Shown one piece after another: positions 42,229 through 52,019 of a stretch of 64,000 nt of DNA. The notes beneath the pieces are model-generated. The model saw only the letters and a program-made list of their open reading frames with translations. It did no database searches and had not been told where the DNA came from. Each line of letters begins with the position of its first letter. Positions within the stretch are counted from its first letter, which is position 1. Source of the DNA: Pseudomonadota bacterium (GTDB lineage: Bacteria; Pseudomonadota; Alphaproteobacteria; Acetobacterales; Acetobacteraceae); contig JABBOH010000003.1 in the NCBI GenBank assembly GCA_019351895.1, positions 62,001 through 126,000 of the forward strand, read 5' to 3'. The position numbers and the translations under genes are program-made.

Positions 42229-43377
42229 ATGATCAAGCCGATCCTCTATGCCGCGCTGCCGCTTCTGCTGGCGGTCGGGGCCGCGAGTGCGTCCGCCGCC
42301 GACACGATCAAGATCGGCGTGCCGGTGCCCCTGTCCGGCCCCTACGCCGCGGCCGGCACCGACATCCTGAACGCCGCAAAGCTGGCTGCCGACGATATCA
42401 ACGCGTCTGGCGGTGTGCTCGGCAAAAAAATCGACATCATGGCCGAAGACGACGGGTGCGATGCCCAGATGGGCGTGCAGGCGGCCCAGAAGATGATCGA
42501 CGGCGGCGTCGCTGTCGTCGCCGGCGGTTATTGCTCCGGCGCGGGCTTGCCGGAACTCATCGCGCTGCACCGGGCCGGCGTCCCGTTCATCCTCGACGCC
42601 CAGACGAACCCCAAGCTCACCTCCATGGGTTTCAACAACGTCTTCCGCACCATCGGCCGGGATGACGAGCAAGGTCCCTTCGCCGCCAAGTTCATGTCCG
42701 GCTACCTGCATGCGAAGAAGGTCGCGGTCATCAACGACAATACCGTCTATTCCAAAGGCCTCGCCGACAACACGGTGAGCGCGCTGAAGAAGGACGGCGT
42801 CGATGTCGTTTATGACGACTCCGTAACGCCAGGGCAGATGGACTACTCCGCCGTGCTGAGCCACGTCGCTTCGCTCGACCCTCAGGTTATCGACTACACC
42901 GGCTACTTCGCCGAGGCTGGCCTGATGGCCAAGGAAGCCGCGGCGCTTCACCTCAAGCCGCAACTCATGGGCGGCGACGCGACGCAGGATCCGACCCTGA
43001 TCAAAACCGCCGGCGCCGCCGCGAACGGCTGGATTTGCACGACCGCGCCCCTGCCGCAGTTCCTGACGGGCGCGAAGCAGTTCGTGACCGACTTCACCAA
43101 AAAATACGGCACCGCGCCCGGCCCCTATTCGCCTTACGAATACGACGCGATCGAAATCGCCGCCAAGGCCGTCAAGGATGCCGGTTCCACCGACCCCTCG
43201 AAGGTCATCGCCTCGTTGCATACCATCAAGGACTACAAGGGCCTTACCGGCAACATCACCTTCAACAGCGCGGGCGATCGCACGGTCGCCGTCTACATCA
43301 CCGTCATCGTCAAGGATCAGGCATTCGCCCCCTATGTGAAGCTGAACGCCGCGGGTCAGTGGGTGCCGGTCCAGTAA
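42229..43377 (+). CDS. ABC transporter periplasmic substrate-binding protein (LivK family)
   Basis: Periplasmic binding protein of the second branched-chain type importer, 382 residues. A Sec signal peptide (residues 1-24, ending ASA-AD) precedes the mature start TIKIGVPVPLSGPYAAAG, typical of LivK proteins. GAGGGAG lies about 6 nt before the ATG at 42229. It heads a K-H-MG-F operon. Because 4-hydroxyproline epimerase and PutA are next to this operon on the other strand, a ligand such as proline, hydroxyproline or a betaine is plausible, but this is inference. Confidence 0.9.
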   Translation: MIKPILYAALPLLLAVGAASASAADTIKIGVPVPLSGPYAAAGTDILNAAKLAADDINASGGVLGKKIDIMAEDDGCDAQMGVQAAQKMIDGGVAVVAGGYCSGAGLPELIALHRAGVPFILDAQTNPKLTSMGFNNVFRTIGRDDEQGPFAAKFMSGYLHAKKVAVINDNTVYSKGLADNTVSALKKDGVDVVYDDSVTPGQMDYSAVLSHVASLDPQVIDYTGYFAEAGLMAKEAAALHLKPQLMGGDATQDPTLIKTAGAAANGWICTTAPLPQFLTGAKQFVTDFTKKYGTAPGPYSPYEYDAIEIAAKAVKDAGSTDPSKVIASLHTIKDYKGLTGNITFNSAGDRTVAVYITVIVKDQAFAPYVKLNAAGQWVPVQ

Positions 43378-43427
43378 GGCACCGCTGAAAATCACGGTCT
43401 GAGCCCGCCCATCTCGAGCGAGATATC

Positions 43428-44327
43428 ATGAGCGAATTCATCCAACTCGTGATCGCCGGGCTCACGACCGGTTCTTTCTACGCCCTCGTCGCCCTCGGCT
43501 ACACGATGGTTTACGGCATCGTGCGGCTGATCAACTTCGCCCATGGCGACATCTTCATGGTCGGCGCCTTCCTCGGCTGGACGGTGCTGACCACGCTGGC
43601 GGCGACCCATATGCCGTGGGGCATCGGACTGCTGATCGCCCTCATCCTCTCCATGATCCTGACCGGCGGTCTCGGTGTCGCGGTCGAACGCTTCGCCTAT
43701 CAGCCGCTGCTCTCGGCGCCGCCGCTCTCCATTCTCATCACGGCGCTCGGCGTCTCGCTCGCACTCGAGAACGGCGTGCTGCTGATCTTCGGGCCAGGGT
43801 TCAACACCTATCCGCAGCTGATCGGTTCGGCCGGCTTCGTGCTCGGTGGCGCTCACATCACCTTCATTCAGGTCGGCATCATCATCCTGAGCTTTCTGCT
43901 GATGGCCGGGCTTTATCTTTTCGTGCATCACACCTTCATCGGCACCGCGATGCGCGCGCTGGCGGTCGACCGCGACGCCGCCCGGCTGATGGGCATCAAT
44001 GTCGAGCGGGTGATCCAGATCACCTTCTTCCTCGGCTCCTCGCTCGCCGCCGTCGCGGGCGTCATGGAGGGGCTCTACTACACGGAAATCAACTTCTTCA
44101 TGGGCTTCATCGTGGGGCTCCGGGCCTTTACCGCCGCCGTGCTCGGCGGCATCGGCAACATCCCCGGCGCCATGGCCGGTGGACTGCTCATCGGACTGCT
44201 GGAGGCCTTCAGCGCCGGCTACATCTCGTCCCGCTGGACCGATGTCATCGTCTTCCTGGTGCTGATCGGGACCCTCGTCGTCAAACCCACCGGCCTGTTC
44301 GGCGAGCGCGTCGTGGAGCGTATGTAG
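43428..44327 (+). CDS. livH: Branched-chain amino acid type ABC transporter permease (LivH family)
   Basis: Inner-membrane permease, 299 residues. The hallmark GIVRLINFAHGDIFM is near residue 30 and the ATPase-contact loop LGGIGNIPGAMAGG near residue 245. About eight membrane helices. It lies between the binding-protein gene and a fused permease-ATPase gene with short gaps. Confidence 0.92.
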   Translation: MSEFIQLVIAGLTTGSFYALVALGYTMVYGIVRLINFAHGDIFMVGAFLGWTVLTTLAATHMPWGIGLLIALILSMILTGGLGVAVERFAYQPLLSAPPLSILITALGVSLALENGVLLIFGPGFNTYPQLIGSAGFVLGGAHITFIQVGIIILSFLLMAGLYLFVHHTFIGTAMRALAVDRDAARLMGINVERVIQITFFLGSSLAAVAGVMEGLYYTEINFFMGFIVGLRAFTAAVLGGIGNIPGAMAGGLLIGLLEAFSAGYISSRWTDVIVFLVLIGTLVVKPTGLFGERVVERM

Positions 44328-44345
44328 AATGGGAGGGCGCGTGGA

Positions 44346-46169
44346 GTGAAGCCGACGATGCCCATATCCGCAGCGTCCCTCGGCGTCGCGGCCCTCGCCG
44401 TCGCCGCTGTCCTGCCGTTCCTCTGCGACAACTACATCGTCGATGTGGCGCTCACCATCGTCACCTACGGCATCCTGGCCCTCGGGCTCAACATCGTCGT
44501 GGGCTACGCGGGCCTGCTCGATCTCGGCTATGCCGCCTTCTTCGCCATCGGCGCCTACACGACCGCGCTGCTCGAGACGCTGCTCAACTTCAACTTCTGG
44601 GAGACGATCCCGGTCGCCCTGATCCTCGCGGGCGTCTCCGGCATCATCATCGGCTACCCGACCCTGCGCCTCCGCAGCGACTATCTGGCCATCGTGACGC
44701 TCGGCTTCGGCGAGATCGTGCGCATCATCGCGACGAACCTCAACATCACCGGCGGCCCCAACGGCATCTACGGCATCAACCCGGCCAATGTCCTGGGGCA
44801 CGACATCACCGCGCCCAAAGCCATCTATGCGCTCGGCCTCGTCTTCCTCGTGATCGTGCTGGTCCTCGTGCTACGCCTCGGCCAATCGCGCCTTGGGCGA
44901 GCCTGGACGAGCCTGCGGGAGGACGAATCCGCCGCCGAGGCGGTCGGCGTGCCGACGCTGCGCGTGAAGATGCTCGCCTATGTCATCGGCGCGCTGATCG
45001 GCGGGCTGGGCGGCAGCCTCTTCGCGGCGCGCTTCGGCACCATCGACCCAACCTCATTCACCTATGCCCAATCGGTCACCATCCTGATCATCGTCGTGCT
45101 CGGCGGGCGCGGCAGCATTCCCGGCGTGCTGCTCGGCGCGATCATCGTCGCGGGTCTGCCGGAGGCGCTGCGCTTCCTCAACCTGTGGCGCGAATTCGTC
45201 TTCGCCATCGCCCTCATCCTGCTCATGCTGCTCCGGCCGCAGGGGCTGTGGCCGGCCCGGCTGCGCCGCGTCGCCGCACCTTCCGCCGCCGCCGCGCATC
45301 ATACGCCCCGTGCTGAACCCGCCGCGCAGGTGGCCGAAGCGACGGCCGGCGAGCCCGAGATGCTGCTGGAAGCGAAAGGCGTCAGCCGCGTCTTCGGCGG
45401 CCTGAAGGCTGTCAGCGACGTGGCCTTCACCGTCCACCGGGGCGAGATCCTCAGCATCATCGGCCCGAACGGCGCCGGCAAGACGACCGTCTTCAACTGC
45501 CTGACCGGCGTGCTGGTGCCGAGTGCCGGCGACATCCTCTGGGATGGCCGCTCGCTCACGCGGCTCGCCCCGCATCGGGTGGTCGCGCGCGGCCTCGCCC
45601 GCACCTTCCAGGGGATCCGGCTCTTCGACAACATGACGGTGTTCGAGAATGTGCTCGTCGGCATGGACCACCGGTTCCGCGTGCCTCTACTGGCCGAGTT
45701 GATAGGGCTGCCGTCCGCACGCCGCGACACCGGGCTGCACTACGCCGCGGGCCGCAACTGGCTGGAATTCGTGGGCCTTGGCGACAAGGCCGGTCTCCGC
45801 GCCGGGGACCTGCCCTATGGCGACCAGCGCCGTCTGGAGATCGCCCGCGGCCTTGCGGGGCAGCCGCGCCTGCTGCTGCTGGATGAGCCGGCGGCCGGCA
45901 TGAACCCGACCGAGAAGCAATCTCTGATGGGCCTCATCCGCCGTATCCGCGACCTCGGCACCACGGTGCTCCTCATCGAGCACGACATGCTGCTGGTGAT
46001 GGGCGTGTCCGACCGCATCATCGTCATGGATCGTGGGCAGATCATCGCGGAGGGGCCGCCCTCCGCGATCCAGGCCAACCCGCGCGTCATCGAGGCCTAT
46101 CTAGGCACCGAGGAGGAGGTCGAGGACGACGGCTCTCTCGGCGCCCCGATCCTGGGTGCCATGGCATGA
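44346..46169 (+). CDS. Fused ABC permease-ATPase (LivM-LivG fusion)
   Basis: A 607-residue protein joining the LivM permease (about 1-305) and the LivG ATPase (about 339-600) through an Ala/Pro-rich linker (about 306-338). The permease part has NIVVGYAGLLDLGYAAFFAIGAYT. The ATPase part has Walker A GPNGAGKTT (373-381), a signature-region loop LPYGDQRRLEIARGL, Walker B LLLLDEPAAGM and the IEHD switch. Start is a GTG with GGAGGG 9 nt upstream; an ATG at 44358 is possible. It overlaps livF by 4 nt. LivMG fusions exist in other alphaproteobacteria. Confidence 0.92.
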   Translation: MKPTMPISAASLGVAALAVAAVLPFLCDNYIVDVALTIVTYGILALGLNIVVGYAGLLDLGYAAFFAIGAYTTALLETLLNFNFWETIPVALILAGVSGIIIGYPTLRLRSDYLAIVTLGFGEIVRIIATNLNITGGPNGIYGINPANVLGHDITAPKAIYALGLVFLVIVLVLVLRLGQSRLGRAWTSLREDESAAEAVGVPTLRVKMLAYVIGALIGGLGGSLFAARFGTIDPTSFTYAQSVTILIIVVLGGRGSIPGVLLGAIIVAGLPEALRFLNLWREFVFAIALILLMLLRPQGLWPARLRRVAAPSAAAAHHTPRAEPAAQVAEATAGEPEMLLEAKGVSRVFGGLKAVSDVAFTVHRGEILSIIGPNGAGKTTVFNCLTGVLVPSAGDILWDGRSLTRLAPHRVVARGLARTFQGIRLFDNMTVFENVLVGMDHRFRVPLLAELIGLPSARRDTGLHYAAGRNWLEFVGLGDKAGLRAGDLPYGDQRRLEIARGLAGQPRLLLLDEPAAGMNPTEKQSLMGLIRRIRDLGTTVLLIEHDMLLVMGVSDRIIVMDRGQIIAEGPPSAIQANPRVIEAYLGTEEEVEDDGSLGAPILGAMA

Positions 46170-46891
46170 CGCTGCTCGTGGTCGAGGGGCTGCGCGTCGG
46201 CTACGGCAAGGTCGAGGTTCTGCACGGCATCGACATCACCGTGGGCCCGAGCGAGATCGTGGCACTTCTCGGCAGCAACGGCGCCGGCAAGACGACGACG
46301 CTCCGCGCGCTTTCGGGGCTGGAGCCCATTCGCGGCGGTGGCGTCACGCTCGGTGGCACCAGCCTCGTCGGCGTCCCGGCGCACCGGATCGCGGCCATGG
46401 GTCTCGCCCATGTGCCGGAGCGGCGGCGGCTGTTCGCGCCACTCTCCGTCGAGGAAAACCTCAAGCTCGGCGGCTACCTGATGCGCGACAAGCCGGCGGA
46501 GCTGAAGCAGCGCATCGAGATCATGTACGGGCTTTTCCCGCGTTTGGCCGAGCGGCGGCTGCAACTCGCCGGCACGCTCTCGGGCGGGGAGCAGCAGATG
46601 GTGGCGATCGCGCGCGCCCTCATCCTCAAGCCGCGGCTGCTGGTGCTCGACGAGCCTTCGATGGGTCTGGCGCCGCTGATCGTGCGGTCGATCTTCGGCA
46701 TCGTCAGACGGCTGCGGGACGAGGGAATGGCGATATTGCTGGTCGAGCAGAATGCGCGGCAGACGCTCCGGATCGCCGACCGCGCCTACGTCCTGGAAAA
46801 CGGGGACATTCTTGTGCAAGGTGCGGCCTCGGCGCTCGCCCAGGATCCGCGCGTTCAGGCGGCCTATCTGGGAGGCGTCGCGGCAGCCTGA
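46166..46891 (+). CDS. livF: Branched-chain amino acid type ABC transporter, ATP-binding protein (LivF family)
   Basis: Second ATPase of this importer, 241 residues. Walker A GSNGAGKTT, the LAHVPERRRLFAPLSVEENL stretch common to LivF, signature LSGGEQQMVAIARAL, Walker B LLVLDEPSMGL and VEQNA. It overlaps the preceding gene in ATGA and is followed 13 nt later by the CinA-domain gene, which may share its transcript. Confidence 0.92.
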   Translation: MTLLVVEGLRVGYGKVEVLHGIDITVGPSEIVALLGSNGAGKTTTLRALSGLEPIRGGGVTLGGTSLVGVPAHRIAAMGLAHVPERRRLFAPLSVEENLKLGGYLMRDKPAELKQRIEIMYGLFPRLAERRLQLAGTLSGGEQQMVAIARALILKPRLLVLDEPSMGLAPLIVRSIFGIVRRLRDEGMAILLVEQNARQTLRIADRAYVLENGDILVQGAASALAQDPRVQAAYLGGVAAA

Positions 46892-46904
46892 GAGGACAAT
46901 CGAG

Positions 46905-47396
46905 ATGCAGGATCTGTTGCCGCTGGCCGAGACGGTCGGCGCATTGCTGAAGGCGCGGGGCGAGACCATCGCCATTGCAGAGTCATCCAGCGGCGGCCTG
47001 ATCTCGGCCGCACTCCTCTCGGTCGGCGGCGCGAGCGCCTACTTTCGCGGCGGCGGGGTTATCTACACGGTGCAGGCGCGGCAAGGCCTGCTGGATATAC
47101 CGGCGCCGATGCCGGTGCCGGTCGAGCGGGCTTCGACCGAACCCTACGCCACGCTGCTGGCCGAGACCGCACGGCTACGGCTCGACGCGGATTGGGGCCT
47201 GGGCGAGACCGGCGCCGCCGGACCGGCGGGCAACCGCTATGGCGACGCTCCCGGCCATACCTGCATCGCCATCGCCGGTCCTGCCATGCGGGTCATCACG
47301 CTGGAGACCGGCATGGACGATCGCGTCGCGAATATGCGCGCCTTCGCGAAGCGGTCGCTCGAACTTCTGGCGGAGGCCCTGACGGGCGCTCCCTGA
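46905..47396 (+). CDS. CinA C-terminal domain protein (nicotinamide-nucleotide amidohydrolase family)
   Basis: A 163-residue stand-alone CinA C-terminal domain; PncC members deamidate NMN. Family stretches are IAIAESSSGGLISAALLSVGGASAYFRGGGVIYT near the N-terminus and ADWGLGETGAAGP in the middle. The ATG at 46905 has GAGAGGA upstream. It ends the importer operon. Why it is here is unclear, though the same domain sometimes sits beside amino-acid catabolic genes. It converges on the epimerase gene with 2 nt between stops. Confidence 0.85.
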   Translation: MQDLLPLAETVGALLKARGETIAIAESSSGGLISAALLSVGGASAYFRGGGVIYTVQARQGLLDIPAPMPVPVERASTEPYATLLAETARLRLDADWGLGETGAAGPAGNRYGDAPGHTCIAIAGPAMRVITLETGMDDRVANMRAFAKRSLELLAEALTGAP

Positions 47397-47398
47397 TC

Positions 47399-48409
47399 TC
47401 ACATCACCGTAAATCCATGCGCGAAGGGGTCGCGCGGATCGACGAAGATCGTGTTGTAGCCATGCATCCGCGCCCAGCCGGCGATGCTCGGGCGGATGCC
47501 GGTGAGGTTGCCGACGACTGCCTCGCTCTCCACCCGCCCCTCGAACAGGCTGCCGATGATGCTCTCATGCACGAAATCGTCGCCGACACGGAGCCGCCCC
47601 TTGGCCGCGAGCTGCGCCATGCGGGCCGAGGTTCCGGTGCCGCAGGGTGAGCGGTCAATCGCCTTCTCGCCGTAGAACACGGCGTTGCGCCCATGGGCGC
47701 GGGGGTCGCGCGGCGCGCCCGTCCACTGGATGTGGCTCACGCCGCGGATCGTCGGGTCCTCGGGGTGGACGACATCGATCGCGTCCAGCATCAGCCGGCG
47801 CACGATCGGGCTGAGGCGCAGGATGTCACCGGCCGAGACCGTCTCGATGCCGCCGAAATTCTTCTGCGGGTCGATGATGGCGTAGAAGTTGCCGCCATAG
47901 GCGACGTCGACCGCGAGCTCGCCCAAGCCCGGCACGTCGATCAACACAGCTTCGGCGGCGAGGTAGGACGGCACGTTGTGGATGCGTACGCTGTCGATGA
48001 AGCGGCCATCGCGCTTGTAGTCCGCGACCACGCGTCCGGCGGGCGCGTCGAGCGCCAGCCTGCCCTCCTCGCGCGGCGCGACGAGGCCGTTCTCCAAAGC
48101 CATCGTCACCGTGCCGATCGTGCCATGCCCGCACATGGGCAGCGCGCCCGAGACTTCGATGAAGATGATGCCGATGTCGCAATCGTCGCGCATCGGCGGG
48201 TAGAGGATGGAGCCGCTCATCACGTCGTGGCCGCGCGGCTCGAACATCAGCGCGCGACGCACCCAGTCATGGTGGGCGATGAAATCCTGCCGCCGTTCGC
48301 TCATCGTGGTGCCTCGGAGCAGCGGCCCCCCGCCAGCCACGAGCCGCACCGGATTGCCGCAGGTATGGCCGTCGATGCATTGGAAGGTGTGGAACTGGTC
48401 AGCCGTCAT
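47399..48409 (-). CDS. 4-hydroxyproline 2-epimerase (proline racemase family)
   Basis: A 336-residue cofactor-free racemase-fold enzyme. Both catalytic Cys are present, Cys93 (PMCGHGTIG) and Cys256 (SPCGTGTSA), which favours a true epimerase or racemase over the related dehydratases that have Thr or Ser at one site. It would convert trans-4-hydroxy-L-proline to the cis-D form, the first step of hydroxyproline breakdown. It lies 18 nt downstream of putA on the same strand and next to a liv-type importer, a fitting catabolic context. Proline racemase activity cannot be ruled out. Confidence 0.85.
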   Translation of the reverse strand: MTADQFHTFQCIDGHTCGNPVRLVAGGGPLLRGTTMSERRQDFIAHHDWVRRALMFEPRGHDVMSGSILYPPMRDDCDIGIIFIEVSGALPMCGHGTIGTVTMALENGLVAPREEGRLALDAPAGRVVADYKRDGRFIDSVRIHNVPSYLAAEAVLIDVPGLGELAVDVAYGGNFYAIIDPQKNFGGIETVSAGDILRLSPIVRRLMLDAIDVVHPEDPTIRGVSHIQWTGAPRDPRAHGRNAVFYGEKAIDRSPCGTGTSARMAQLAAKGRLRVGDDFVHESIIGSLFEGRVESEAVVGNLTGIRPSIAGWARMHGYNTIFVDPRDPFAHGFTVM

Positions 48410-48427
48410 CGTTCATCCCGCTCCAGG

Positions 48428-51400
48428 TTACGCCAAAGCCATCAGGCTCGCATTGCCGCCCGCCGCCGCCGTATTGGTGCTGACGGAGCGCTCCTCCACC
48501 AGCCAGTCCGGGCGATACCCGCCCGCGCCGCGCGCCTGCACCATCAGGATCGGACCCGGCCGCGCGGCGACCCGAGCCAAAAGCGCCAGGAGCCGCTCGC
48601 GATCGCCGTCATAGAGCACGCCCCGCAACTCCGGCACAGCCAGCCAGTTGTCGACGACGGAGACCTGTTGCGCAATCTCCCGCGGCAGCAGCGACAGGGC
48701 CGGATGATCGCACTCGACCACGGCACGGTTGCCGGTCGCGCGGATCATGGCAATTTGCTCGCGCAACGCGGTATCGGTCGTCGATACGGCGGCGATGGCT
48801 CCGCGCGGCTCCTGGCGGTAGAGGTTCTCCTCGCCGGCCGGTCCGGGCAGCCGGATCGCCGTCGTCAAGCTCGACGGTCCGGCATCCGCCACGAGACGGC
48901 GGAGATAAAGCGGCCCCCCGGCCTTCGGTCCGGTGCCGGAAAGCCCGCTTCCGCCAAAGGGCTGCGCGCCCACCACGGCGCCGATGATGTTGCGGTTGAT
49001 GTAGATATTGCCAGCGGCAATGCGTTTCGTGACACGCGCCACCGTCTCGTCGATGCGGGTGTGGAGCCCGAAGGTCAGCGCGTAACCGGTCGCGTTGATC
49101 GCGTCGATCAGCGCATCCACCCGCTCGCGCCTGAAGCGCAGCACATGCAGAACGGGACCGAAGACTTCGCGCTCCACATCGGCGACGGCCCCGATCTCGA
49201 TCAGCGTCGGGGCCATGAAGGTGCCGTGCCGCGTCTCACCGGACAGTGGCAGCGCCTCGACCGCAAAGCCCCGCGCGCGCATTCCCTCGACGTGCTCGCG
49301 CAAGCCTGCGAGCGCCTCGGCGGAGATGACAGGTCCCACATCTACCGCAAGCCGGTCCGGCCGCCCGACCGCGAGTTCCCGCATCGCGCCCTTCAGCATG
49401 GTCAGCGTCCTGTCGGCGATGTCCTCCTGCAGACAGAGGATGCGCAGCGCCGAACAACGCTGGCCGGCCGAATCGAAGGCCGAGACGATGACATCGCCCA
49501 CCACCTGCTCGGCGAGCGCGGAGCTGTCGACGATCATCGCGTTCTGGCCGCCCGTCTCGGCGATCAGCGGCACCGGCAGTCCGTCTTGCGTGAGCCGCGC
49601 GGCCAGCTGCCGCTGGATGGCGCGGGCCACGTCGGTCGAGCCGGTGAAGACCACGCCCTGCACGCGGGCGTCTGCGACAAGCGCAGCACCGACCGCGCCG
49701 TTGCCGGGCACGAGTTGCACGACATCCTCCGGGATGCCCGCCTCATGCAGCAGCCGCACCGCCTCGGCCGCGATCAGCGGCGTTTCCTCTGCGGGCTTGG
49801 CGAGCACCGTGTTGCCCGCCGCCAAGGCAGCCGCCACCTGCCCCATGAAGATGGCGAGCGGGAAGTTCCACGGGCTGATGCAGGCGACCGGCCCCAGCGC
49901 CCGGCTTCCGCCCAGGGTTTGGATCGCGATTGCCGCGTAGTAGCGCAGGAAATCGACCGCCTCGCGCACCTCGCCCACGGCGTTCGTCAGCGACTTGCCC
50001 GCTTCCCGGACGATCAGGCCCATCAGCACCGGCATGCGCGCTTCCAGCGCATCGGCAGCACGAACCAGTGCAGCGGCCCGTTCGGACACAGGCATCGCGG
50101 CCCATCCCGCGGCGGCGGCTTCCGCGAGCATGAGCGCCGCCGCCACCTCGGCCTGCGTCGCGTCACGAACGGACCCGACCCGGTCGCGATGATCGGCGGG
50201 GTTGAGGACTGCGCGCGCCTCACCGCCCTCGCCCGCCGTCGGCTGCGCGGTCCAGGCGAGCGTCGTGCTCGCCTGCAGCGCCTCGGCCAGAGCCGCGAGC
50301 GTCTGCTCGTTCGTGAGGTCGAGGCCACGGGCGTTCTCGCGCTCCGGCGCGAAGAGGGCGCGCGGGGCCGCGATGGAGGGATGCGCCGCTAGATCCGGAT
50401 AGGCGCTGCGGACGGTCGCCACCGGATCGGCGACGAGATCCTCGACCGCCACGGCAGGATCGGCGATGCGGTTGACGAAGGACGAGTTGGCGCCGTTCTC
50501 CAGCAGCCGCCGGACGAGATAGGCGAGCAGCGTCTCATGCGTGCCGACGGGCGCGTAGATACGGCACGGCCGATCCAGCTTGGCGGGGCCGACGACCTCC
50601 TCGTAAAGCGGCTCGCCCATGCCGTGCAGGCACTGAAACTCGTACTGGCCCGGGTGGAAGTCTCCGGGCGCCATCGCCATGATCGCGGACAGCGTCTGCG
50701 CGTTGTGCGTCGCGAACTGCGGAAAGATGGCATCCGGCGCGTCGAGCAACTTACGCGCGCAGGCGAGATAGGACACGTCGGTATAGGCCTTGCGCGTGAA
50801 GACCGGAAAGCTCTCCAGCCCATCCACCTGAGCGCGCTTGATCTCGCTGTCCCAGTAAGCGCCCTTGACCAGCCGCAGCATGATGCGGTGGTCCGTGCGG
50901 CGCGCGAGGTCGATGATCCAGTCGAGCACGTAGGGCGCGCGCTTCTGATAGGCCTGCACCACGAAGCCGATGCCGTTCCACCCGGCGAGTGAGGGCGCTT
51001 CGCACAGCGCCTCCAGCAGATCGAGAGAGATATCCAGCCGGTCGGCTTCCTCGGCGTCGATGTTGAGGCCGATGTCGTAGCTGCGGGCGCGCTCGGCGAG
51101 CCGCAGCAGACGCGGCAGCAATTCGGCGCGGACCCGGCCGATCTGGGCGCGGCTGTAGCGCGGATGGAGAGCGGAGAGCTTGATCGAGATGCCCGCACCC
51201 ACGCGGATTCCGCGCCCACGGGCCGCGCGGCCGATGGCTTCGATCGCAGTCTCATAGTCGCGCAGGTAGCGGGCCGCATCCGCCGCCGTCGTCGCCGCCT
51301 CGCCGAGCATGTCGTAGGAGTAGCGGAAGCCCCGCGCCTCCATGCGCGCGCCGCGCGTCAGCGCCTCTTCGATGGTCTGGCCGAGCACGAACTGCTCGCC

Positions 51401-51973
51401 CATCATGCGCATCGCCATGTCGACACCACGGCGGATCACCGGCTCGCCGCCCCGCGCGATGAGGCGCGTCAGAGCCGATGCGAGGCTCGTCTCATTGACG
51501 CTGGCGGTGAGGCGGCCGGTGACGACCAGTCCCCAAGTCGCTGCGTTGACGAAGAGCGAGGGGCTGTGGCCGACATGGGCGCGCCAGTCACCGGGGGCGA
51601 TCTTGTCTCGGATCAGGGCGTCGCGCGTGGGGCCATCCGGTATGCGCAGCAGCGCCTCGGCGAGGCACATGAGCGCCACGCCTTCCTGACTGGACAGCGC
51701 GTATTCCCGCACCAGCCCCTCCACGCCACCCGTCTGCGTCTTGGCCCGCAACTTGTTGACAAGGCCGCGCGCACGCTCCGCCGCCATTCGCGCGAGCGGT
51801 GGCGGCAAGGCAGCCGCTTCCAGCAACGGCGGCAAGCAATCGGGTTCGGGGCGGCGGTAGGCTGCGGTGATCGCCGCGCGGAGCGGCGTCTGCCGCGTCA
51901 GCCCCGCCGCGAAGACGGCAAAGGGACGTGGGTCATCCGTAGCGGATGGGTAGGCGATTTCGTTGATGTCCAT
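48428..51973 (-). CDS. putA: Bifunctional proline dehydrogenase / L-glutamate gamma-semialdehyde dehydrogenase
   Basis: A 1181-residue enzyme that oxidises proline to glutamate in two steps, feeding electrons to quinone and NAD. It has an N-terminal helical arm, the FAD-binding proline dehydrogenase barrel (about 170-470) and the aldehyde dehydrogenase domain (about 560-1050) with catalytic Glu806 (AETGGQNAM) and Cys840 (SAGQRCSAL). About 130 more residues at the C-terminus fit a type B PutA. The ribbon-helix-helix DNA-binding domain of E. coli PutA is absent, so it does not repress its own gene. It is followed by the epimerase gene. Confidence 0.95.
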   Translation of the reverse strand: MDINEIAYPSATDDPRPFAVFAAGLTRQTPLRAAITAAYRRPEPDCLPPLLEAAALPPPLARMAAERARGLVNKLRAKTQTGGVEGLVREYALSSQEGVALMCLAEALLRIPDGPTRDALIRDKIAPGDWRAHVGHSPSLFVNAATWGLVVTGRLTASVNETSLASALTRLIARGGEPVIRRGVDMAMRMMGEQFVLGQTIEEALTRGARMEARGFRYSYDMLGEAATTAADAARYLRDYETAIEAIGRAARGRGIRVGAGISIKLSALHPRYSRAQIGRVRAELLPRLLRLAERARSYDIGLNIDAEEADRLDISLDLLEALCEAPSLAGWNGIGFVVQAYQKRAPYVLDWIIDLARRTDHRIMLRLVKGAYWDSEIKRAQVDGLESFPVFTRKAYTDVSYLACARKLLDAPDAIFPQFATHNAQTLSAIMAMAPGDFHPGQYEFQCLHGMGEPLYEEVVGPAKLDRPCRIYAPVGTHETLLAYLVRRLLENGANSSFVNRIADPAVAVEDLVADPVATVRSAYPDLAAHPSIAAPRALFAPERENARGLDLTNEQTLAALAEALQASTTLAWTAQPTAGEGGEARAVLNPADHRDRVGSVRDATQAEVAAALMLAEAAAAGWAAMPVSERAAALVRAADALEARMPVLMGLIVREAGKSLTNAVGEVREAVDFLRYYAAIAIQTLGGSRALGPVACISPWNFPLAIFMGQVAAALAAGNTVLAKPAEETPLIAAEAVRLLHEAGIPEDVVQLVPGNGAVGAALVADARVQGVVFTGSTDVARAIQRQLAARLTQDGLPVPLIAETGGQNAMIVDSSALAEQVVGDVIVSAFDSAGQRCSALRILCLQEDIADRTLTMLKGAMRELAVGRPDRLAVDVGPVISAEALAGLREHVEGMRARGFAVEALPLSGETRHGTFMAPTLIEIGAVADVEREVFGPVLHVLRFRRERVDALIDAINATGYALTFGLHTRIDETVARVTKRIAAGNIYINRNIIGAVVGAQPFGGSGLSGTGPKAGGPLYLRRLVADAGPSSLTTAIRLPGPAGEENLYRQEPRGAIAAVSTTDTALREQIAMIRATGNRAVVECDHPALSLLPREIAQQVSVVDNWLAVPELRGVLYDGDRERLLALLARVAARPGPILMVQARGAGGYRPDWLVEERSVSTNTAAAGGNASLMALA

Positions 51974-52019
51974 GGCGACCCCCGGCGGAGCATTGGCAGG
52001 TCCGCCGAGTGTGCCACAG

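Noticed and set aside
47693-50392. 899-codon open frame on the plus strand opposite the epimerase and putA genes
   Set aside because: The minus-strand frames encode complete, motif-bearing enzymes. The plus-strand product is low-complexity Arg/His/Asp-rich sequence.
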